Source: Clostridiales bacterium (lineage in GTDB: Bacteria; Bacillota; Clostridia; Lachnospirales; Lachnospiraceae). Taken from it: 8,168 nt of DNA. Shown piece after piece: positions 1 through 7,740 of this stretch. The translations under genes were made by a program, and so were the position numbers. The notes under the pieces were generated by a model that searched no databases, was not told where the DNA came from, and saw only the letters and a program-made list of their open reading frames with translations. Position 1 is the first letter of the stretch. Each line of letters starts with the position of its first letter. Location: NCBI GenBank assembly GCA_021203115.1, contig JAJQBV010000086.1:1-8168 (forward strand), read 5' to 3'.

Positions 1-405
1 GAACAGAGACACCGGATTTTCCGCCTGCGGAAGATACGGGAGGGCTACGGCTATTCTCAGGAAGAGATTACGGATATTCTGAATATCAGTGTGTCCGCTT
101 ACAAAAAAATGGAGTCCTACGAGCGGCAGATTTCCATGGACAGTCTGGTCAAGCTGCATAAAAAACTGAAGATTTCAGCCGATTACATATTGTTTGGGGA
201 GGAAACCGGTTCGGAGCAGGCGTGGGAGGCGGTGCTAAATTGTCCGGATCCGGATAAATTGACGATCTTTTTGAATTTGTATCGCTATTTTGCGGCGGAT
301 AAACAGAATATTTTCTCTTACGACAAGGATCAGATGCTGCGCTTTGATGAAATTTATCAGAGGATTGCGGCGGAACAGAGCGCAGAGAACGAAACGGAAA
401 ACTAG
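1..405 (+). CDS. XRE-type helix-turn-helix regulator, 5' truncated
   Basis: The reading frame is open from base 1 to a TAG at 403-405 (134 visible residues), so the true start lies left of the window; the GTG at 91 is an internal valine. Visible residues 5-65 read as an XRE/Cro-C1 helix-turn-helix domain: an amphipathic first helix (RIFRLRKIREG), then YSQEEITDILNIS as the turn pair, a recognition helix around SAYKKMESYERQIS, and the closing motif LKISADYILFGEE. The remaining roughly 65 residues are charged, mostly helical and end in a Glu/Asn-rich tail; I recognise no effector domain there. It is probably a DNA-binding repressor. The next gene encodes a smaller protein of the same family with a matching closing motif (SDYLLYG), suggesting a related tandem pair. 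Target and signal are unknown. Confidence 0.85.
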   Translation, partial: EQRHRIFRLRKIREGYGYSQEEITDILNISVSAYKKMESYERQISMDSLVKLHKKLKISADYILFGEETGSEQAWEAVLNCPDPDKLTIFLNLYRYFAADKQNIFSYDKDQMLRFDEIYQRIAAEQSAENETEN

Positions 406-445
406 AGCGCGTGGGGACGTTTGTGGTTTCCGTTTTCTTATGGAC

Positions 446-471
446 AAAACGTCTATAAAGATAGACGCTTT
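446..471 (+). promoter_or_regulatory. Palindrome overlapping a possible -10, candidate operator
   Basis: CGTCTAT (450-456) and ATAGACG (461-467) are perfect inverted repeats around AAAG. Flanking AAA (446-448) and TTT (469-471) extend the symmetry after one mismatch. TATAAA at 454-459 sits inside the palindrome and resembles a -10 box, but no good -35 lies 16-18 nt upstream. No T-run follows, which argues against a terminator. A dyad between two XRE-family regulator genes, just before the ribosome binding site of the second, fits an autoregulatory operator. This is inference from position and symmetry only. Confidence 0.4.
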
Positions 472-497
472 GAATAAATCTAAGGGGGAAGAGTATT

Positions 498-755
498 ATG
501 AAAAAGATGTACAAAAGTGTGGGGGAGAGAATTTTTATGGTGCGGAGTCTGCGCGGATACAGCAGAGAACACCTGGCCGAGATTGCAGATATCTCGCCCA
601 AGTTTCTCTATGAAATCGAACTGGGGAAAAAGGGATTTTCCACATACACACTTGCAAAACTCTGCCGTGCGCTGGAGGTCAACAGTGATTATCTCCTGTA
701 TGGCTGCGGGAGACTGCAGTGCAGCAGACTCACGGAGAACGGCAGCTTTAAATAG
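498..755 (+). CDS. Small XRE-type helix-turn-helix regulator
   Basis: This is an 85-residue protein that is almost only a DNA-binding domain. Residues 8-69 fit the XRE/Cro-C1 five-helix fold: helix 1 GERIFMVRSLRGY, helix 2 SREHLAEIA (22-30), the recognition segment SPKFLYEIELGKKGF (33-47), helix 4 STYTLAKLCRALEV, and the family's closing motif NSDYLLYG (62-69). The last 16 residues are unstructured-looking and include two cysteines. The ATG at 498 has AAGGGGG (482-488) 9 nt upstream; the ATG at 507 would be too far away. It probably binds DNA as a dimer, and the palindrome at 450-467 is an obvious candidate site. Its last 8 nt overlap the end of the leftward PatB-like gene, so the two genes converge with no room for a terminator. 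Confidence 0.85.
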   Translation: MKKMYKSVGERIFMVRSLRGYSREHLAEIADISPKFLYEIELGKKGFSTYTLAKLCRALEVNSDYLLYGCGRLQCSRLTENGSFK

Positions 756-1911
756 CCGCGATTCCCGCCTTTAGCCGCTGCAGCCCGTCCTCCAGTGCGG
801 AGCGGGGGCAGGCGATGTTCATCCGGAGGAAACCCTCGCCGGTCTTTCCGTAGGCCGCGCCGTTGGAGAGATACAGGCCGGTTTCCTTCCGGATAAAGGC
901 GGCAAGATTTTCTCCCTTTTTCCATACATCCATGCAGTCCAGCCAGAGCAGATAGGTGGCTTCGGATGGCACTAACCGGATGGATGGAATCTCGTTTTCA
1001 ATGTATTCACCGACTCGTTTCCGGTTCTCGGAGATATATGCGCGCAGCGCATCCAGCCACTCACCGCCCTCCGTGAAAGCGGCGATGCTGACGGCGGCAG
1101 CGAAAGAGTTGGGCTCCGCCACCTCGTCCGTATTCAACGCGCGCCATACCTTGTGGCAGAGGAATTTGTCCGGCACGATGACGGCGGCGCTGTGAAGGCC
1201 GGCGATATTGAAGGCTTTGGTGGGCGCAATGCAGGTGATGCTGTTGTCCCGGCAGGTCTCCGACACGGAGGCGAAGGGGATGTAGCCGCGTCCGGGCTCC
1301 GTGAGGTCACAGTGAATCTCATCGGAGATGACAATCACATGGTGACGGGCGCAGAGCTCCCCGATGCGTGCGAGCGTATCCCGGTCCCAGATCTTCCCAA
1401 TGGGGTTGTGCGGGTTGCAGAGAATCATCATGCTCGTCTGCGGGTTCGCCAGCTTGTTTTCCAGATCCTCCCAGTCGATGCGGTAGGAGGCGGTTTCCCG
1501 GTCATAAATCAGGGGATTTTCCAATACGTTCCGCCCGTTGTTCACGATGCAGTTGAAAAACATGTTGTAGACCGGCGTCTGGATCAGGACATTTTCTCCG
1601 GGGGAGGTCAGCTTCCGCACGGAGGTCGAGATCGCGGGGATCACGCCGGTGCAGAAAATCAGCCAGTCCCGCTCAATGCTGAGAGCATGGCGCGTGTCCC
1701 ACCACCGGATGATGGAGGTGTACCATTCCTCCGGAAGCAGGGCATAGCCGAAGATGCCGTGATCCAACTGCTCCTGAATGGTAGCGCGAATCGGCGGCGC
1801 CGTCTGAAAATCCATATCTGCTACCCACATGGGCAGTTCATTTTCGGCAACCTTCCATTTCAGGGAGGAGGTGCCGCGGCGGTTGATGACCGTATCAAAA
1901 TCGTATGTCAT
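748..1911 (-). CDS. patB: PatB/MalY family PLP enzyme (probable cystathionine beta-lyase)
   Basis: This 387-residue protein is full length for fold-type I PLP enzymes of the MalY/PatB family. The N-terminus is diagnostic (FDTVINRRGTSSLKW, then LPMWVADMDF at 26-35). Active-site residues can be read: N169 in CNPHNPIG, D197 in SDEIHCD (contacts the PLP ring nitrogen), the Schiff-base lysine K232 in APTKAFNIAGL, and R363 in FLRMNIACPR, which binds the substrate carboxylate. Family members cleave C-S bonds of cystathionine or cysteine conjugates to give homocysteine or thiols, pyruvate and ammonia; the family is often annotated as aminotransferase. It is cytosolic. The ATG at 1911 has AAGGAG (1919-1924) 7 nt upstream. 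It follows the DUF3737 gene by 45 nt on the same strand and is probably cotranscribed from the promoter near 2983. Beta-lyase activity is inferred; broader cysteine desulfhydrase activity is an alternative. Confidence 0.9.
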   Translation of the reverse strand: MTYDFDTVINRRGTSSLKWKVAENELPMWVADMDFQTAPPIRATIQEQLDHGIFGYALLPEEWYTSIIRWWDTRHALSIERDWLIFCTGVIPAISTSVRKLTSPGENVLIQTPVYNMFFNCIVNNGRNVLENPLIYDRETASYRIDWEDLENKLANPQTSMMILCNPHNPIGKIWDRDTLARIGELCARHHVIVISDEIHCDLTEPGRGYIPFASVSETCRDNSITCIAPTKAFNIAGLHSAAVIVPDKFLCHKVWRALNTDEVAEPNSFAAAVSIAAFTEGGEWLDALRAYISENRKRVGEYIENEIPSIRLVPSEATYLLWLDCMDVWKKGENLAAFIRKETGLYLSNGAAYGKTGEGFLRMNIACPRSALEDGLQRLKAGIAAI

Positions 1912-1956
1912 ATCAAAGCTCCTTATATGCTGTGTAATTGCAGGTTTTCTCAGACA

Positions 1957-2799
1957 TCAGCATCTGCAGATAATCTTCGTTTTATCCGGGTCGATTTTAT
2001 CCTTTTCCATGATGAGTTCCCCGATGCTCTCCGCCGTGATCGTGCCGGAGGAGGGATTCAACACGCTGTCAACCCGCGAGGAGATCTCGGCGTCCACAGA
2101 GGAATACTCGAAGGTCAGCGTCGTGTTGACGAGCTTGCAGTTGCGCATCACAAGGTTGTCGATGTAGCACAGTCCCTGAAGGCTCTCGATGGTGCAGTTA
2201 ATCAGGGTCAGATTTTTCGCGTTCCATCCGAGATATTCGCCGGTGATGAAGGAGTCCTCCACGGTGATATTTTTCGAGTTCCAGAACGCGTCTTTGGAGA
2301 GCATTTTTGCGTTACGGATGCGGGCGTTTTTCACCCCGTCAAAGGAATAATTGCCGACCAGTGTGAAATCGTCAATCTCCATGTCCGCGCAGTTCATGGC
2401 GAAGTAGTCGCCCTTCGCGTAGACATGCTGGAGCGTGACATCCGAGCAGCTCCAGAGCGTCTCCGCCGCGTCGGAGAAAGAGACGGTATCCAGCGTCAGA
2501 TCCTTACACCAGCGGAAATTCTTGGGCGCCTCGATCACGCAGTCCTTCACGGAGATATCGTTCGTGTACCACACGCCGGCCCGGGCCATCTCGAACCATG
2601 TCGTCCGCTCGGCGCGGATGTGGTCACAGTACCAGAGGGGATATTTCCACCGGAACATGCAGTCGTACAGGGAAATATTGCTGCTCTCCTTTAATGGAGA
2701 TTCCCCGTCGTCAAAAATCGTATCATAAATCGTAAGGTCTTTTGAGGAGAACAGTGCGCGTTCTCCGGTTAAAAATTGCTGATGAATTACTTCAGACAT
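1957..2799 (-). CDS. DUF3737 family right-handed beta-helix protein
   Basis: This 280-residue protein has the DUF3737 signature near its start: a GERALFSSKDLTIYDTIFDDG segment followed by ESPLKESSNISLYDC. The body, roughly residues 35-235, is a run of about 20-22-residue coils, each alternating a short hydrophobic strand with an aromatic turn (LWYCDHIRAERTTW, GVWYTNDISVKDC, FRWCKDLTLDTV, FWNSKNITVEDS, LGWNAKNLTLINC). This is typical of a right-handed parallel beta-helix. No signal peptide or membrane segment is seen, so it is probably cytosolic. The biochemical role of the family is unknown; the fold suggests carbohydrate or polymer binding, but nothing here proves it. The ATG at 2797-2799 is preceded by AAAGGA (2807-2812). 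It is the first gene of a leftward unit with the PatB-like enzyme, and its predicted leader contains the inverted-repeat element at 2835-2978. Confidence 0.85.
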   Translation of the reverse strand: MSEVIHQQFLTGERALFSSKDLTIYDTIFDDGESPLKESSNISLYDCMFRWKYPLWYCDHIRAERTTWFEMARAGVWYTNDISVKDCVIEAPKNFRWCKDLTLDTVSFSDAAETLWSCSDVTLQHVYAKGDYFAMNCADMEIDDFTLVGNYSFDGVKNARIRNAKMLSKDAFWNSKNITVEDSFITGEYLGWNAKNLTLINCTIESLQGLCYIDNLVMRNCKLVNTTLTFEYSSVDAEISSRVDSVLNPSSGTITAESIGELIMEKDKIDPDKTKIICRC

Positions 2800-2834
2800 T
2801 TTATCATCCTTTCTGCTGTTATTGAGGTCTGTTT

Positions 2835-2978
2835 GTGATTATTCAGAGTCAGGCTCGAAAATGCTGTGCATTTTCTCGCTGTCGCGTTCTCGCCAGATAA
2901 ATTTGTACAAAATACAGCTTACGGATGCAAGCATCCGACACTGTTTTTTTACAAATTTACCTGACTCTGAATAATCAC
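2835..2978. repeat. 144-bp element bounded by perfect 19-nt inverted repeats
   Basis: The left arm GTGATTATTCAGAGTCAGG (2835-2853) is the exact reverse complement of 2960-2978. Two further structures lie inside. GAAAATGC (2857-2864) pairs with GCATTTTC (2868-2875) across a 3-nt loop. TAAATTTGTA (2898-2907) pairs with 2950-2959, directly continuing the right arm, and encloses ACAG/CTGT (2914-2917 and 2941-2944) and CGGATGC/GCATCCG (2922-2928 and 2931-2937). The whole can fold as a three-way junction in DNA or RNA. No open frame of note lies inside and I see no target-site duplication. It could be a MITE-like or REP-like repeat, or a structured 5' leader of the DUF3737 mRNA, because the predicted leftward transcript would start at its outer edge. 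I do not recognise it as a named family. Confidence 0.75.
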
Positions 2979-2982
2979 GCAC

Positions 2983-3011
2983 ATTGTATCAGATTGGAGA
3001 ACAATAATCCA
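2983..3011 (-). promoter_or_regulatory. Predicted extended -10 promoter for the DUF3737-patB unit
   Basis: Read leftward, TGATACAAT occupies 2991-2983: an extended -10 (TGn) with TACAAT matching five of six consensus positions. The hexamer 17 nt upstream, TGGATT (3011-3006), is a weak -35, as is common with extended -10 promoters. The transcript would begin near 2976, inside the outer end of the inverted-repeat element, giving a leader of about 177 nt before the DUF3737 start. No better leftward promoter is evident in the region. Confidence 0.5.
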
Positions 3012-3044
3012 GATATTTATTTTTGTGAAAGCGAAGTTCGGGCG

Positions 3045-3073
3045 TTCCTTTTGACCTTGCCCTGTGTTATACT
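3045..3073 (+). promoter_or_regulatory. Predicted extended -10 promoter for the rhomboid operon
   Basis: TGTTATACT (3065-3073) is an extended -10 with TATACT matching five of six positions. TTCCTT (3045-3050), with a 17-nt spacer, is a weak -35; the better hexamer TTGACC at 3051-3056 is only 11 nt away and cannot serve. Transcription would begin near 3080, about 42 nt before the rhomboid ATG. The presence of this promoter argues against the in-frame GTG at 3074 as a translation start. Confidence 0.55.
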
Positions 3074-3077
3074 GTGA

Positions 3078-3094
3078 GCATGTTCGGAACATGC
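3078..3094. promoter_or_regulatory. Perfect 17-bp palindrome at the predicted transcription start
   Basis: GCATGTTC (3078-3085) and GAACATGC (3087-3094) are perfect inverted repeats around a single G. The site begins 5 bp after the -10 box at 3068-3073, so it covers the predicted +1 region of the rhomboid operon. This is a classic position for a repressor operator. It could also form a hairpin at the mRNA 5' end. It does not match the Gram-positive LexA box, whose half-sites are arranged GAAC-N4-GTTC. The binding protein is unknown. Confidence 0.5.
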
Positions 3095-3107
3095 GGTTTT
3101 GTGCTGC

Positions 3108-3113
3108 GGAGGA
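3108..3113 (+). promoter_or_regulatory. Ribosome binding site setting the rhomboid start at 3122
   Basis: GGAGGA lies 8 nt before the ATG at 3122. The upstream in-frame GTG at 3074 has no such site and overlaps the promoter, so the shorter 208-residue product is preferred. Confidence 0.8.
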
Positions 3114-3121
3114 AAAGTGAA

Positions 3122-3748
3122 ATGAGTGAATGGCAGAGACAGCACCGGTATATCACGCCGGTCAATATCACATTTGCGCTGATTAATGCAGCGGTTTATC
3201 TTGTGCTTGAGATCATGGGCGACACAACGAGCGCGTCCTTTATGTATGAGCACGGTGCGATGTACCCGACGGCGGTTCTCATTGAAGGGGAGTGGGGGCG
3301 TCTTCTGACCTCCTCCTTTCTCCATTTCGGGCTGCCGCACCTTTTGAATAATCTGGTGCTTCTGGTCTGCCTCGGCAGTTATCTGGAGCGGGCATATGGG
3401 AAGATCCGTTTCCTTATTTTATACCTCGTCTGCGCGGTGGGCAGCAGTCTCGTCTCTCTGGGGCACATGGTGTACACCGGAGAGATCGCGGTGTCGGGCG
3501 GGGCCTCTGGTGTGGTCTTCGGGATGATCGGCGCGCTGCTTTTCCTTGTTTTGAAAAATAAGGGGCGGTTTGAGGACCTCTCGCTGCGGCGCTTTCTCCT
3601 GATGATGGCGCTGTCGCTGTATTACGGATTTTCCACGACGGGGGTGGACAATGCCGCGCATGTGGGCGGCCTGATCATCGGATTTTTGCTTGGGATTGTC
3701 TTTTCCCTGATAGAGAAACTGGCGCGAGCGCTGCGGCCGAGGGTATGA
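3122..3748 (+). CDS. Rhomboid family intramembrane serine protease
   Basis: This is a 208-residue polytopic membrane protein. Hydrophobic segments lie at about 14-32, 60-84, 96-116, 122-145, 157-171 and 181-200, giving the six-helix rhomboid core. The catalytic serine is S129 in GGASGVVFG and the general base is H180 in NAAHVGGLIIGF. H73 and N77 in GLPHLLNN match the conserved H/N pair on the second helix, and FLHFGLPHLLNN is a typical rhomboid stretch. The enzyme should cleave other membrane proteins within or next to their transmembrane helices; its substrate is not apparent. No extra cytosolic domain is present. It is the first gene of a rightward operon, 13 nt before the DUF362 gene. I chose 3122 as start from the RBS at 3108-3113 and the fit of the charged N-terminus MSEWQRQHRYITPVN. 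Confidence 0.92.
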   Translation: MSEWQRQHRYITPVNITFALINAAVYLVLEIMGDTTSASFMYEHGAMYPTAVLIEGEWGRLLTSSFLHFGLPHLLNNLVLLVCLGSYLERAYGKIRFLILYLVCAVGSSLVSLGHMVYTGEIAVSGGASGVVFGMIGALLFLVLKNKGRFEDLSLRRFLLMMALSLYYGFSTTGVDNAAHVGGLIIGFLLGIVFSLIEKLARALRPRV

Positions 3749-3749
3749 C

Positions 3750-3755
3750 GGGAGG
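3750..3755 (+). promoter_or_regulatory. Ribosome binding site supporting a TTG start at 3762
   Basis: GGGAGG, continuing as AAAA, ends 6 nt before the TTG at 3762-3764. No ATG or GTG in this frame is near enough to use it, so the DUF362 gene probably starts at TTG. Confidence 0.7.
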
Positions 3756-3761
3756 AAAATA

Positions 3762-6394
<2,633 letters not shown>

Positions 6395-6396
6395 TT

Positions 6397-6450
6397 CGGT
6401 TTTCCGGACAGGCAAATGATAATGGGAATGACGGGAATCCGACAAAACCG
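6397..6450 (+). other. Weak hairpin after the GH51 gene
   Basis: CGGTTTT (6397-6403) pairs with AAAACCG (6444-6450), and inside it CGGA (6405-6408) can pair with TCCG (6438-6441). The loop is long and no T-run follows, so it is a poor intrinsic terminator. It may protect the mRNA 3' end or be chance. Confidence 0.25.
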
Positions 6451-6464
6451 GGGGAATCTGATGG

Positions 6465-6493
6465 TTGATTTTGTAATGACAGGAGGATAGAAT
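6465..6493 (+). promoter_or_regulatory. Predicted sigma-A promoter for the metA leader
   Basis: TTGATT (6465-6470) and TAGAAT (6488-6493) are separated by exactly 17 nt; they match four and five of six consensus positions. The transcript would start close to 6500, which is the outer edge of the foldable leader at 6500-6670, giving a 5' untranslated region of about 195 nt. A TATAAT at 6668-6673 lacks a -35 at the right distance and is less likely. Confidence 0.6.
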
Positions 6494-6499
6494 ACCCAT

Positions 6500-6670
6500 A
6501 TATTTATGAAAGTGTCGTCAATAGACAGACTTGTGACATGCTTGCATGGCTAAAAGTCTGACTATTAGACGACCAGACCGATATGAGCAAGTAGCACGAT
6601 AGTGCGGATTGCGAATACGGTTGGCGATTGCGGGAGTTTGCAAGAACGGAGCAATCGACTTTCATAATAT
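6500..6670 (+). ncRNA. Candidate structured RNA, 5' leader of metA
   Basis: The segment is closed by ATGAAAGT (6506-6513) pairing with ACTTTCAT (6658-6665); ATATT/AATAT extends this to about 13 bp with one bulge. Inside are three hairpins. A: GTCGTC (6514-6519) with GACGAC (6568-6573), AATAG with CTATT (6520-6524, 6562-6566), CAGACTT with AAGTCTG (6526-6532, 6554-6560), and CATG/CATG at the tip. B: ACCG with CGGT (6577-6580, 6618-6621), GCAA with TTGC (6587-6590, 6609-6612), GCAC-GATA-GTGC at the tip (6594-6605). C: CGATTGC with GCAATCG (6625-6631, 6651-6657). The metA ribosome binding site follows 10 nt later. I see no SAM-I or T-box motifs and no U-tract, so any control would be of translation or mRNA stability. 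A mobile ncRNA (HEARO-like, which inserts next to ATGA or GTGA) is an alternative. Confidence 0.55.
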
Positions 6671-6694
6671 AATGATATAAAGGGGAGAAAATGT

Positions 6695-7618
6695 ATGCCG
6701 ATCAAGATACCGGATTCGCTGCCGGCCACTGCCGTTCTGGAAAGTGAAAATATCTTTGTGATGACGGAATACCGCGCGATCCATCAGGACATCCGTCCCT
6801 TAAATATATTGATTTTAAATCTCATGCCGACAAAGGAAGTGACGGAGACTCAGCTTCTGCGCAAGCTCTCCAACACGCCGCTGCAGCTCAAGGTGGAGTT
6901 TTTGCAGACCTCCACTTACACGCCGCAGCATGTGGACTCACAGCACATGGAGTCCTTTTATACGACCTTTGACAAGGTGAAAAACCGCTGGTTTGACGGC
7001 ATGATTATCACCGGCGCGCCGTTGGCGGATGTGGCCTACGAGAATGTCTATTACTGGGATGAGCTCTGCACGATCATGGACTGGGCGAAGGCGCATGTGC
7101 ACTCCACCCTCCATATCTGCTGGGGAGCCCTCGCGGCGCTATATTATCACTATGGCGTGCCGACGGTGGAATATCCGGAGAAGCTCTCCGGCATTTATCC
7201 GAACCGCGTATTGAAAAAGAGCTCGCCGTTGTTCCGCGGGTTTGACGATGTGTTTCAGGCGCCGCATTCCAGAGAGGTCGGCGTGCTGGAGGAGGATGTC
7301 CGGAAGGTGCCGGGACTGGAGCTGATCGCGGACAGCGAGGCCGGCGGTCCGACGATCTTAAAGACCACGGACTCCAAATATTTCTTTGCGCTCTGCCATC
7401 TGGAGTATGACTCGGACACGCTGGCACTGGAGTATCAGCGGGATCTGGAGAAGGGAATAAATCCCCATATCCCCTGCAACTATTTCCCGGACGACGACCC
7501 TTCAAAGAAGCCGGTCGTGAACTGGCGGTCTGCGGGGCAGTTGCTGTTTTCAAACTGGATTAATTATTATGTGTACCAGACGACGCCGTATGATATCGGC
7601 GGACATGTGGGGAAATAG
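6695..7618 (+). CDS. metA: MetA-type homoserine O-acyltransferase, divergent
   Basis: This 307-residue protein aligns over its full length with MetA: MPIKIPDSLPA at the start, RPLNILILNLMPTKEVTETQ (34-53) with K47, the catalytic nucleophile C142 in HICWGALAALYYHYGV, H235 and E237 in CHLEYD, NYFPDDDP (262-269) and NYYVYQTTPYDI near the end. MetA transfers an acyl group from CoA to the hydroxyl of homoserine, the first committed step of methionine synthesis, in the cytosol. Several usually conserved positions differ: A111 where acetyl-CoA users have Glu and succinyl-CoA users Gly, L146 for the usual Gln, CHLEY for GHPEY, and WRSA for WRSH. The donor therefore cannot be predicted and a paralogous role is possible. 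The start is ATG 6695, 7 nt after AGGGGAG (6681-6687); the ATG at 6691 is out of frame and too close. It has its own promoter and long leader. Confidence 0.88.
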   Translation: MPIKIPDSLPATAVLESENIFVMTEYRAIHQDIRPLNILILNLMPTKEVTETQLLRKLSNTPLQLKVEFLQTSTYTPQHVDSQHMESFYTTFDKVKNRWFDGMIITGAPLADVAYENVYYWDELCTIMDWAKAHVHSTLHICWGALAALYYHYGVPTVEYPEKLSGIYPNRVLKKSSPLFRGFDDVFQAPHSREVGVLEEDVRKVPGLELIADSEAGGPTILKTTDSKYFFALCHLEYDSDTLALEYQRDLEKGINPHIPCNYFPDDDPSKKPVVNWRSAGQLLFSNWINYYVYQTTPYDIGGHVGK

Positions 7619-7642
7619 GGGGAAAAGCAGAATATTCGCGAA

Positions 7643-7685
7643 AATCCCTTCTGCCGGGAAAATGATGATTCCGACAGGAGGGATT
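7643..7685. terminator. Probable bidirectional terminator between metA and the Rpn gene
   Basis: AATCCCTTCTGCCGG (7643-7657) pairs with CCGACAGGAGGGATT (7671-7685) with one G-T wobble and one mismatch, around a 13-nt loop. Rightward it is followed by CGTTTGTCTT; leftward by TTTTCGCG. Both tracts are short, but the hairpin lies between convergent genes, 24 nt after the metA stop. Confidence 0.5.
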
Positions 7686-7712
7686 CGTTTGTCTTATGGA
7701 AATATTTGTCAT

Positions 7713-7740
7713 TTGTCAGGCCGGTTGCGAATCATATTAT
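7713..7740 (+). promoter_or_regulatory. Possible promoter antisense to the Rpn gene
   Basis: TTGTCA (7713-7718) and TATTAT (7735-7740), each five of six consensus positions, are 16 nt apart. Transcription would run rightward, antisense to the 3' end of the Rpn-family gene. No plausible rightward gene follows in the window. AT-rich stretches often give chance matches. Confidence 0.2.

Noticed and set aside
1153..2694. A 513-codon open frame on the + strand opposite patB and DUF3737.
   Set aside because: It runs antisense across two well-identified genes and the gap between them, has no family resemblance, and its composition follows from codon bias of the real genes.
3074..3121. Longer rhomboid start at GTG 3074.
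   Set aside because: It lies on the predicted -10/+1 region and lacks a ribosome binding site; the ATG at 3122 has GGAGGA 8 nt upstream.
6395..6694. SAM-I riboswitch or T-box before metA.
   Set aside because: I find no conserved SAM-I core, no T-box antiterminator sequence and no terminator with a U-run.
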